From Scedosporium boydii (Eukaryota; Ascomycota; Sordariomycetes; Microascales; Microascaceae), in contig NJFT01000110.1 of the NCBI GenBank assembly GCA_002221725.1, positions 1-64,000 on the forward strand: a stretch of DNA of 64,000 nucleotides, in the 5' to 3' direction. Each line of letters starts with the position of its first letter. The stretch's first letter is position 1. Under the pieces are notes generated by a model. That model was given only the letters and a program-made list of their open reading frames with translations. It was not told the DNA's origin and ran no database searches. A program made the translations under genes and the position numbers. Shown piece by piece: positions 33,401-43,130 of the stretch.

Positions 33401-34857
33401 ATGACGCATTCCTGAAGCAGCCGGTCGCTATCCAGAAGCATCGACGGCCTCATCGACGGCCCCCAATCCCAAGACCACCTGGTGTTTCCAGTCAACCGTC
33501 TCTAAGGCCCGCGACTTCGGATTCTATTTTGCAGACCCCCGAATGGCCGGGAACTTTCGAAAGCCGAGGTCAACCCCAAGGTCCCGTCTCGGATTTCACG
33601 ACGGCGATTCAAGTGCCGGCGCGGTCTACTCTTCGCCACGAAGGCATCCAGGCGGATGAACTGAAAGATGTTGCCAGTCAAGGTCCTGAGGACGAAGTTA
33701 AGGACGTAACCGGGACTAGTGCTCCTGAACCCCAGACTCTGGTTGACCAAGTTTTATCGCAGAAGCGGAAACGTCGATATTCCGGCAGTGGATTGCGCAG
33801 GAAGCCCCAAGTTGGAAGCGATTCGAGAGGTGACCTCCAGTACTTTGAGGAGGCTGACCAAGGTTCGTATCAGGCAGAAGAGGGAGAAGCGGTCTTTGCG
33901 CCAGCGGAGGCGGTGGAGTCAACAGTAATGTCGGATGCACTGGGCGATGCTGGCGACTACGTAGACTCGCCCGTCTCTACTCACCCCTCCGGGCTGTCGC
34001 CAGTGTTCAAGATCCCTAGGCCAGTCAATCCCAAAGAAGCGCAGACCCAGAGGGATTCGCGTGTTGAGTATTTCCTTTTGCTCGAGGATCTGACGTCGGG
34101 CATGAAACGCCCTTGCATCATGGATCTCAAGATGGGCACCCGCCAGTATGGTGTGGACGCCACGCCTAAGAAGCGGGAGTCTCAAAAAGGGAAATGCGCG
34201 CGGACGACGTCGAGGGAGCTCGGAGTTCGAGTTTGCGGCCTCCAGGTGTGGGATGCAAAGAGCCAGACCTACATTTTTCGTGACAAGTATGAAGGGAGAA
34301 GGCTCAAGGCTGGAGCAGAGTTCCAAGAGGCTCTTACACGCTTCCTCTACAACGGAATTGACTATTACAGTATTCTCCGGCAAATACCCACCATCCTGCA
34401 TAAACTTGACCGGCTTGAGAGGATTGTAAAGGGATTGCGGGGCTACAGATTTTACGCGGCCAGCCTTCTCATGTTTTACGATGGGGACACTTCGGCGGAC
34501 GCCAGCGACTACGACACATGCATCGACGACTCGACAACCGACGCGGCTACTGATGCAGAGGAGCCGTCCACGCACAGACGAAGGAAGAAGAATAAGCGTG
34601 AGGTCGATTTCAAGATTGCCGATTTTGCCAACAGCATCACGGCAGCCTCACGGGTGCTGGACAGGCCGTGTCCGCCACAATATCCCGACGAGCCCGACCG
34701 GGGATTCCTTCGCGGACTGTCAAGCCTGCGGAAGTACTTCCTGAAGATTCAAAGAGACACACGCGCCGAGCTAGGTATCGAACCGCTCCCGAGACACGCG
34801 AGATTTGGAGAAGCGATGGCTCTCGACGAAGAAGAGGAGGGCTTCATTAGCGAGTGA
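30496..34857 (+). CDS. KCS1: Inositol hexakisphosphate kinase (Kcs1 type)
   Basis: Makes inositol pyrophosphates (5-PP-InsP5) from InsP6, signals used in phosphate and energy sensing. Two exons, 30496-32840 and 32976-34857, give 1408 aa. The 135-nt intron (donor GTATGT, acceptor AATAG) splits the codon in FLPRYIGVLNVTF. Residues 1-720 are Ser/Thr/Pro-rich and probably disordered. The catalytic region begins at HQVGGHTTIWRFSKRAVCKQL. PCIMDLKMGTRQYG carries the family signature PxxxDxKxG near residue 1160, and DFKIADFANSI near residue 1320 is the second conserved acidic site. Long N-terminal extensions are usual for fungal Kcs1. The family assignment is strong; the start codon is the first ATG of the long frame and was not tested otherwise. 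Confidence 0.93.
32841..32975 (+). other. Intron of KCS1
   Basis: A 135-nt intron with GTATGT donor, a GCTAAC branch sequence at about 32961 and AATAG acceptor. Removing it joins LPR to YIGVLNVTF, which is continuous in the inositol-phosphate kinase family. Confidence 0.85.
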
Positions 34858-35755
34858 CGCCACCGTGGAGGGGGTCTGTCGTCATCGCCATTGAGCGTCG
34901 CGTCAGTATTGCTCTCCACTCTGGCAGTATAGATGAGGTGAAGCGAGTATGGGAATTGTGGAACGAGACTCAACTAACGACAAGATGAATGACTTTCGCT
35001 GGGTTGATATAGACGTTTCGTCTTTTTTTCTATTGTTCCTCTCTTGTTCCATAATTTTATTCTGAGGGAACCTTTCTTTATTTGTTCGGAGTGGAAGATG
35101 GTGCGACTTCCTTGGCCATCATAGACAGGACGACGGGTCCACAGGAAGTTATCACGGCCAATGACTGCATTTCGAGGAAGATGGCCAACATACCCCATGG
35201 TTTAGCTTTTTCTCGTTTATTTTCTTTTGTCTCCTTTTCTCGGGCATTTTGGAAGGCGTTGGCGGGCCAGAAAGGAAATTGCTATCTTTTTTTTTTTTCT
35301 TTTTTGTACCTTCTATCTTTTCTTTGTTATTTCTCATGATCCCTTAGAACTTGGTGGGAGCAACGGTCATACCCTATTCATCCTTAGGAAGGCACAAAAT
35401 GGACACCTGTGTAGAGGAAATCAAACGGACAACCGGAAGTCTCTCTTTTATTTATTTTTCCTTTCTTCGCTCTCTTTCTATCTCGTTACCCGGGCTTTTG
35501 CGGGACACGGAAGCCAAGGACGATGACAATGGAGTTCTGAGGGGTTCACGAGATTGGCTCAAGGGATGATTGTGATCAGGATCATTCTTACTTGTATTGT
35601 GTTAAGCGTGGGGATAAGGAGATAGATAAATAGGTAATAGAAAAAAAGACCGGCGTTTCTATCTCCGTTCCATTATCATCCATTCTCATACTCTCTCTCT
35701 CTCCGCTGAGTGTAGAATAATGAATTATCTACAATCTGTCACGACTTGCCCTCTT
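34858..35755. other. Convergent 3' region
   Basis: Spacer between the KCS1 stop and the stop of the convergent FAD oxidoreductase. T-rich tracts occur at about 35287-35305. No gene is seen. Confidence 0.5.
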
Positions 35756-37324
35756 TCAACTTGGAAGCGGAGGGCAAAACGCCTCGGCTGGGTCTGAGCT
35801 TAGCACGGCACGTCGAAGTCGGTTCTCGGAAACGTATAGCTCATGGGGGAACCAGTCGGCAAGCTTCCCGCCGGGGACTCCAAGCCTGGGCTCCAACTCC
35901 TCATCTTGTCTCCCCGCGACGAGGACGGCGAGCGCACTTGCGCAGAGCCAGGCGTAAACCATGCCTTCACCGTTGTAGCCGGCGGCGATCCATTCAGCAG
36001 GTTTAACGGCACCATGTTCATCGTCAGGTTCTTCGTCTTTAGGCTCGCGCTCAGTAACAGGACCAGGTAGCTGCCCGACGAACGGCAGGCCATCGCCTGT
36101 GACGGCAATGATGCCCGACCAGGCGGAATCCAAAGTGCCGCCCCAATTGGGAGAAAACACGGCGGGGAACATGCCAGCTAGATGTGCGACGGTGAGGGGG
36201 TTGACGTCGTCGTCGGCGGATGAACCCACCATGTCTCGCCCCTGATGTCCCGAACGGGCCCACCCGCCGCCGATGAGGAGATGTGAAGGGGGCCCCGGGC
36301 GCTGGGTCACGTAGTCGAAGCCGTTGGGGTAGATGATGCTCCAGGACCGCGAGCCGGGCGGGTCCGGAGCCGGGAAAGAAGCTCCAGGTGTTTGGGAAGT
36401 CATGTGAGCTGTTACGGGGGCTAGGTTTTGTTTTAGGTTAGGGAGGAGATGGGTTGCGTAGGCGTTTGTGGTGTGGATGATGTGGTGGGCCGGGAAGGGG
36501 GCTGAGGCTGTTGAGGTGTGGACGAGGAACGGAGGGGATGAAGGGGAGGAGGAGAGGGAGATGGAAGTTGCTGGTGTATGGGAGTGGATGGTAAGGCGGG
36601 ATGGGTAGGTTTTGAGGAGGTAGGTCCAGAGGCTGGTGACGAGGCGGTAGGGGAAGAGGGCGCCGGCTGAGTAGGAGATTGCGCCGTATGGGAGCGTATT
36701 GAGACCGAAGCGCTGGTTCCCATGGTCGAGGGTAGGTCAGTGTTGAAGCTCCACACGGGCTACATCAATATTTAGAGAAAATGTCATTACCTCTCTCGCA
36801 TCAGCAGGTTCCCAAACGTGAACCTCCACCTCGGGCATAACCCTCCTCAACCTCTCCACCTTCCCCTTCGCCTCCCCAAACAAATCTCTCTCAAGAAAAA
36901 CATCCACCGTCTCAACATCCCTAAACTCCGTCCTCCTCCCCTCTTCATCAACTCCTTCATCCAGCACCCTACAAATCTCCCTAAAACACTCTAAATGCCT
37001 CATCTGAAACCTCACCAGCTCAACGGCCCTCTCCTCGCCGAACCGCCTCGACAGCTTGTCGAGCTCCTCGTAGGGCACGAGCTTGCAGTGGCCGCCGTTG
37101 CGGCCCGTGGCGCCGTCACATGGGGAGCGGGCGTCGAGGACGACGAGGTGGGTTGTGGGCGGGGTTAGGGCGAGGAGGGAGGAGGCGGTCGAGGCGGCGG
37201 TGATGCCGGTGCCGAGGATGAGGATGGTTGTTGAGGCCGGGGAGGGACGGGGTGGGGACGGGGACGGGAGCGGGATCCGGGATCGGGTCCAGTAGGACTC
37301 GGTTGGGTTGGGAGATGGGAGCAT
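35756..37324 (-). CDS. FAD-dependent oxidoreductase (DAO/DadA family)
   Basis: Two exons, 37324-36791 and 36712-35756, give 496 aa. The 78-nt intron (donor GTAATG, acceptor ACCAG) lies between DARE and RFGLNTLPYG. The N-terminus has the dinucleotide-binding motif ILILGTGITAASTASSLL and the family hallmark CDGATGRNGGHCKLVPY. The C-terminus ends the FAD domain with SGIIAVTGDGLPFVGQLP and GYNGEGMVYAWLCASALAVLV. This is the layout of flavin amine/amino-acid oxidases that deaminate small amines or amino acids; the substrate is unknown. The frame stays open to an earlier ATG at 37444, but the segment from there to 37324 looks like leader. No secretion or PTS1 signal is visible. It is divergent from the nitrilase gene, so a shared nitrogen-scavenging role is possible but only inferred. 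Confidence 0.88.
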
Positions 37325-38630
37325 TGTGGGCGGTGCGAATGGAGAAAATTGCTTGTAAAAGAAAAGTAGTGTGTATGGGATGGTGGATTTAGAAGGAGAT
37401 GAAATGGAGAAAGACCGGTTATGATGAAAACGGGATTCTATCATGACATTTTTGTCCTCCGTGTCACGGCCTTATCTTCCGTCGGCCGCCGGGCGCATTG
37501 CTGTCGGTGACGGAATCAATGTGTCGGTGACGGAATCAATGTGTCGGTGACGCCCGAGATGGGCTGAGTTTCGCCCGAGACCCGACGCACACTCGACGAT
37601 CATCGTGACTGTCTCGGCCGAAATAATATGGTTGGGAATGTACCATTGTACTTGTTTAATGGGACTGCATGTTTGCTTGGTGTTGTCATTGGGAGGGAGA
37701 ATGAGAGGAAGAGGCCAAGAGCAGCTAACAAAGAGCAAGCGCCCGCCCGCTCCACCTAAACTGGAACCCTCGAAAGGATCATGGGATCCAAGAACCCCAA
37801 AGCGATGCCTCTAAGCTTGTCTCGGGTCTCCTGGTGTTTAGCAGCGGAGTCAATTGGTCCTAATCTTTGAACTATACATACAGCTTAGCTTTTTTTACTG
37901 ATGTCTGGGGATTTTTGTAGTCGTCAATTGATAGCCTGGACTGTTCCTGTGACGATTGAACCCGATGCTTCGTGATAATAGTCGATGATGACGGTTGGGA
38001 AGGAGCTTCGGAGTGAGAGCTCCTTCCTTCCCCTGAAGTACTTGTCCGTCACCAACGCCCTTCGCCGGGAAGGCAGGTGCACCCGAGTGATGTGACAGGC
38101 GGAAGTATCCCGATTTCCCCATGTTACACTCCCCACTCACAGTCTCTTGTCTCTACGAGAGGAGCAGAGGCGATATCCACCTTGAACTGAGATCGAATCC
38201 ATCGAGTTGATGCAATACGTTTCTTCTGAATTTGGAAACCATTCAACCCCAGCTAGTTTCCATTTTAATATCTTCCATTTCTTCTCTAGGCGCTTCGCAT
38301 TCCACATACAATAACACCTTCCATTTGTCAGAGGATCGACTGATCGCGGGCAAGCCAAGTCCGTGGCGGGGTAAAAAGGTCAAGCAAGGTTAACAAACTC
38401 CGAGCTTCGATGACACTAGTAGCTCCCTCCCGCGTTGCCTACCTTGGGTTTGACAAACAGCTCATCTCATGACAAGCTACTTATAGTGCCTGTCTCCCCG
38501 ATGACAGAGAGGAGAGCGCCTTCATTCATCGTTTGAATTCGGCTGATACCCCACACCCAAGACATTTGCAAACCTATCACATCTCATCTTCATCGTAGGG
38601 ACTACATTTAATCTACTACTTGACGTCATC
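37325..38630. promoter_or_regulatory. Divergent promoter, FAD oxidoreductase / nitrilase
   Basis: A 1.3-kb bidirectional upstream region. It contains 2.5 copies of a 20-nt tandem repeat at 37502-37551, about 180 nt upstream of the oxidoreductase start. No coding region is supported. Confidence 0.5.
37502..37551 (+). repeat. 20-nt tandem repeat, 2.5 copies
   Basis: The unit TGTCGGTGACGGAATCAATG occurs twice in full and once as its first half. The copies are identical, so the duplication is recent or maintained. It lies in a divergent promoter. Confidence 0.85.
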
Positions 38631-40177
38631 ATGCCAACCATCCGACTCGCTACCGCCTCTCCCGCAACTCAGCCCACGCTGAAGGAGACCCTCGCCCAAC
38701 TCGCGAGCATCGCCCGCAGTGCCGCCACCCCATCCGCTTCCAACCCGCAGCCGGCCGACATTCTACTCCTCCCCGAAGCCTATCTCGGCGGCTATCCCCG
38801 CGGCTCGACATTCGGCGCTGCGGTTGGGGGTCGTACCGCTGAAGGCCGCAACGAGTACCTCGAGTACTTTAAGAATGCTGTTGATCTGGGCGATATTGTT
38901 GGAGAGGCCGGTGCCGGCGCTGGAGATGCCTGGGTGAAGAGGGAGATTGGCGGAAAGAGGAACGTCGCGGGACCTGGCCACAGCCACGACGAGCACGTAA
39001 GAGGCGATGGGACGAGGGAGGAGCTTGAACGTATTGCGAGGGAAACGGGCATCTTTCTGGTCGTTGGGTTGGTAGAAAGGGCGGGCGGGAGCCTTTATTG
39101 TGCCGCTGTCTATGTATGTCCGAATAAGGGCATTATTGGCAAGCGACGCAAGGTGATGCCGGTAAGTTCTGCCACCGTGAATCGAATCTCCCCTTCTCCC
39201 CAACGTATGAAGCATATCAATTGATCACATATATTTGTGAATAGACCGGTTCCGAACGACTCATATGGGGCCAGGGCTCTCCCGCCACCCTCAAAGCTGT
39301 CACCACCACCATCCGGGGTGTCCGCATCAACCTCGTCGCCGTCATCTGCTGGGAGAATTACATGCCCCTAGTTCGCCAAACTGTCTACGCCCAGAACGTC
39401 AGCCTCTACCTCGCACCGACCGCCGATGCGCGTGAGACGTGGCTCAGCCTAATACGCACCATCGGAATCGAGGGCCGTTGTTTCGTCGTAAGCTCTAACA
39501 TGGCTGTAAGGGAGTCGTCGAAGCCGGCTGCCGCTGCCGTCACCGCCGCTACCACCCACCATGCAGTATCAGATGGAGCCGGCGCCCTTTCCCACGCGAG
39601 CGACGAATCGCCCCCGCATCCTAGATCCCCTACTATTCCCCGCCGAAACTCCATCTTCGATGAGGATGGCAACGAGATTGTGCTCCCGGTGAAGCACGCT
39701 GGTAGCCCCCCCGCGACGACGAGGAGGACTCCCAGAAGGAACTCGATCATCTGCGAAGACGGCAACGAAATCATCCTCCCTGGCCCAAAGTCGCCGACTT
39801 CTCCTTTCGCTTCCAAGTTCCTGCAGTCGCCTCCCCCTCCCCTTGCTCGACAGATTGCGCCACCCGCGGAGAACCAAGAATGGTTGAGCAGGGGCGGTTC
39901 GGTCATCGTCTCGCCTTTTGGCGACGTGCTTGCCGGTCCGCAGTGGGAAGATGATGATGGCATTATCTATGCTAATGTCGACTTTGACGAGTGTATTCGC
40001 GGGAGGCTGGATCTTGACACGGCCGGCAGCTACTCGAGGTTAGTATTATCCATTCTTGCGATCCATGTCTCCAGTTTCTGCACCGGAAGTTAACCATGTT
40101 GCTTCCCCCCTTTGTTTAGGAATGACTCTTTCAAGTTCTCCGTGGAAGGATTGAATCTCGAGGCTCTCCCCTATTGA
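38631..40177 (+). CDS. Nitrilase-family carbon-nitrogen hydrolase with a long insertion
   Basis: Three exons, 38631-39161, 39245-40038 and 40120-40177, give 460 aa. Introns are 83 and 81 nt. The Glu-Lys-Cys triad is present: Glu49 in LLLPEAYLGG, Lys174 in GKRRKVMP (next to TGSERLIWGQG across the first intron) and Cys212 in VICWENYMP. The enzyme should hydrolyse nitriles or small amides in the cytosol. Fungal nitrilases usually have about 330-370 residues; here roughly 110 extra residues sit between SSNMAVR and GGSVIVSPFGDVLAGP. The insertion is Pro/Ala/Ser-rich and holds two copies of PRRNSI..EDGNEI.LP, each with a PKA-like RRxS site. The C-terminus ([29 protein letters not shown]) is typical. 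Substrate specificity cannot be read. Confidence 0.9.
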
Positions 40178-40706
40178 ACGATGGACGGCAAAGAGGTAAA
40201 TATCGAATCATGTTCGAATTTGTAAAAACGGGTATCAGAACAAAGCTACCAATGTAAAAAACCCTCCGATCCTCCTTTCCTTTGTTCCGAGTTGCTCTGT
40301 AATACATCCAGACCGTTCATCTCTAATACAATAAGTCCCCTCTCAAGCCGTTTGCGTCCGTCTGACCCTTATCTTCTTGTGTATGACTTGTTGGCCATCC
40401 TGAGATCGACCCGGGCTTGTGAAACGAGGACAATTTTTTTTGTCGAAACGTTAGTCAAACGGTGCCGTCTAGACTGGATATCGCTTTGAAAAGACCAAAG
40501 TCCAGAAATGCAGAACATCTCTTCCGTTGCTGGAAAGGGTGAAATATACCCTTGTACCCTTTTTGCTCGACGCCTTCTCCAAGTAAAACCAGTAAAGAAA
40601 AGGAAACAGAAGTGAAAAAGGAAGAACCGTAAACACATAACTCATGCAACAAGACTGGAAAAGGACGAATAAAAAAACGACATGCAGTGACCGCCATCCC
40701 TCAACT
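40178..40706. other. Convergent 3' region
   Basis: Spacer between the stops of the nitrilase and the convergent basic protein gene. Only short frames without motifs are present. Confidence 0.5.
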
Positions 40707-41978
40707 CTACTGAGGATCGGCAGCCAATCCCTTCCCAGTCACAGAAAGAGCATCGACCTTCTCGCCCTCCTTCTCACCGGCACCGCTCTGCTCGGCATCC
40801 TCCCTAGGGCTCGCCAACGGTGGGCTCGCAACGCCCGCACTTCCACTCCCGCTAATACTCTCCGCACGTCCATGCGAGACGAGCCCACTCCTAACACTCG
40901 CACCATCACCAACAATACTCTGCCTAGCATAGATACTATTCCGCTCACTCGGCAACGCCGGACCAATACCGACAGCCGAATAAATACTCGTACGCTCCGC
41001 CGCAGAGGCCGTAACCCTCGAGCCGCTCTGATGAAGGCCCGGAGTGGGCGGCATCGTAGATGCCTCGATGTTAGCGCTCAGGACGCTCAAGGGTAGACTC
41101 TCGCGGCTTCCGCCCCAGAGGGACGAGGGAGCCAGGGCGCGCACGGACGCGTCGGTGTCGAAGGAGCGGCGGCGACGGCGCTTGCTCGAGGAGGCGAGGG
41201 TGAGGATCGATGCGTTGTCGGTGAGGAGGTTGTTGGCCGTCGCCATGGTGTATGTGGTCGGGTGGGGGGCAAGGTTTTGCGCCATGTGTGGGGGGAGGGC
41301 GGATGCGGGGGATGTGGTCGGAAAGGGCTGGTTGAAGGTAATAGTTTGGGTGTTGTTGTGGGAGTGGTGATGTGTGTTATGTGTGTTGCTAGCGTTGCCG
41401 CCGTTCGCGGCGGATTGGATCGTCGTAAGTGTCGTCGTCAGAGAACGTACGGAGGCCGCCGGCGAGGAAAATGTGCTGTCGCCACCTCGTCGGCCTCCCC
41501 CTACAGTACGAGTCGTTCCCGTAAGCGACGACGCGCCATGGGACGGCGCGGCGATGGATCTAGACGTTTCACGATCGGTCGAGACGGTGAGGGCCACGGA
41601 TCTAGCACCCGACGTGGCCGGGGGCAGTCCCTCGAGGGAGGATGTCATAGAACGATGGCGCTCGAGAGAGGTTTCGCTGCCACTACCAGTCGATACCGAG
41701 TAGACGCTCTCGTGGCGCGGGCCCGGATACGAGGTGCCGTTGCCGACGTAGCCTGATTCCGGGTAGGGGTTGTTCTTCTTGCCCGTTCGGCGCTTGGCGT
41801 GCATTCGCATCGAGTAGTTGAGTTTGGACCCGGGTCGAGCGGCGCCTTCGCCCGAGGACGAGGCCTTGAAGTTGGTGAGCTTCTTGACCCATGTCGAGAA
41901 GGGCCGTCTTCGGGGGGAGCGGTCGGTGCGCTGGTCTGTAGGCTTGCGCGTTAGCCGGGAATAGATTCGAAGGCACAT
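40707..41978 (-). CDS. Conserved fungal protein of unknown function, Ser/Arg-rich
   Basis: Single frame, 423 aa. The N-terminus is basic (RRRPFSTWVKKLTNFK) and is followed by KKNNPYPESGYVG. A central segment reads NNLLTDNASILTLASSSKRRRRRSFDTDASVRALAPSS, then GGSRESLPLSVLS. The KRRRRRS run could be a nuclear signal and is also a strong PKA/basophilic kinase site. Repeated ERxSIY motifs (ERTSIYS, ERNSIYA) follow. There is no membrane segment. Similar fungal proteins are, from memory, labelled 'Ca2+-modulated cation channel polycystin' in some databases, which nothing in this sequence supports. A GTATGT donor-like site just upstream (about 42106) suggests a leader intron, but no in-frame upstream exon could be built. 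Confidence 0.75.
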   Translation of the reverse strand: MCLRIYSRLTRKPTDQRTDRSPRRRPFSTWVKKLTNFKASSSGEGAARPGSKLNYSMRMHAKRRTGKKNNPYPESGYVGNGTSYPGPRHESVYSVSTGSGSETSLERHRSMTSSLEGLPPATSGARSVALTVSTDRETSRSIAAPSHGASSLTGTTRTVGGGRRGGDSTFSSPAASVRSLTTTLTTIQSAANGGNASNTHNTHHHSHNNTQTITFNQPFPTTSPASALPPHMAQNLAPHPTTYTMATANNLLTDNASILTLASSSKRRRRRSFDTDASVRALAPSSLWGGSRESLPLSVLSANIEASTMPPTPGLHQSGSRVTASAAERTSIYSAVGIGPALPSERNSIYARQSIVGDGASVRSGLVSHGRAESISGSGSAGVASPPLASPREDAEQSGAGEKEGEKVDALSVTGKGLAADPQ

Positions 41979-43130
41979 GGTGATATGTGGTGGTCTGCTT
42001 GAACGGGATTGAGGAAGACCGCCATGCGGTGTGGGTTTGTTTGGTTTTGTTTTCTATGACAAAAGAGGGCTACGGTGGAAGAGAAGAATCAAAAAGGTAA
42101 ACATACCGTGAGTAGGCAACATGGCCTCTGCAGTAGCCATTCGCGAAAGGACTCGAAGTTCTCGTGGTTTTGAGATGCAGCGATGAGGGGCGGAGGAGGG
42201 GTTGCAAAACTGACAGCAGCGGCAGTGGAGGCGATGAAGCCCTCCTCTTTGTTTAGTCTAGAGGTCTATGTAGCAACAAGAGAGCTAAGAAAGGGGACAG
42301 CGAAGGCTAGAGTTGGGTGTTGAGAAGAAATCACAAAGTCAAGGCTGGAGGATGCAGAGTCTGTGTGTGTGCAGATTGACTCTCGGATGATCAGCAAGGC
42401 TAGGCAGTGCTGGAGATGCACGGCAGCTTTAGCGGGAGTTCTAGCGAATGTGAGGTCCCTAGAGGGATGGAATTGATTGCATTGATGTCTGCTGAGGTAG
42501 TCTGGCAGCAATGAGCCGAGGACCTTAAAGACCTGAGAGAAGCATTGATGAATGTACGAATTAATTTGCTGCTGTTTGAGGAATGAGAATCAGGCTAAAA
42601 CTGAGGCTATGTCATGGAAGAAATCTGATGATTTGAAGACCCTGAAGAGGAACAAAGAAGCCAAGCCTGTGCTGATTGTGCTGGTTGTGCTGATGGGGAA
42701 TAGTGAAACCGGACAAAGCACAGGGCAACAAAAGGTGTGATTTGGAGCTGGGATGTGCTGGACTGGACAAGGAAGAGCGGGAGACATCACGAAGCCTAAA
42801 TCCGAGAATGTCCGGGACCAGTGTGGGCAGCTGACGGCAGCTGATTGGACAAGACAAAGAGGCGATTATGTCATCAGTTCAGGTACCCCTGTGCCATTAT
42901 ATTCTCGTACACAGGTACATTGTACCCTTTGACTTCAAGTCGCAGCTGTACAAGTCCACAACTGTTCTTGCCTCAGTGCTGCCTGGACATAATCTCATCC
43001 CCTCTCATCTCAGCCACATTTCTCGAGTTTTGGCATCATCTCTCCAAGGCCGACCTTGCGACCCTCTCTACCAATGCACATCTCGCCAGAAGAAATGCCC
43101 GTCTGTTGATCCCCAGGCCTTTCGCCGGTC
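41979..43130. promoter_or_regulatory. Divergent promoter, Ser/Arg-rich protein / MLH3
   Basis: A 1.15-kb interval between divergent starts. An inverted CCAAT box (ATTGG) lies at 42844-42848, about 285 nt upstream of the MLH3 start. No gene is seen. Confidence 0.5.

Noticed and set aside
42101..42140. Possible first exon of the Ser/Arg-rich protein (MATAEAMLPTH..., donor GTATGT at 42106)
   Set aside because: Neither nearby acceptor (about 42070 or 42054) restores the main frame, so it is at most a leader uORF or a 5' UTR intron.
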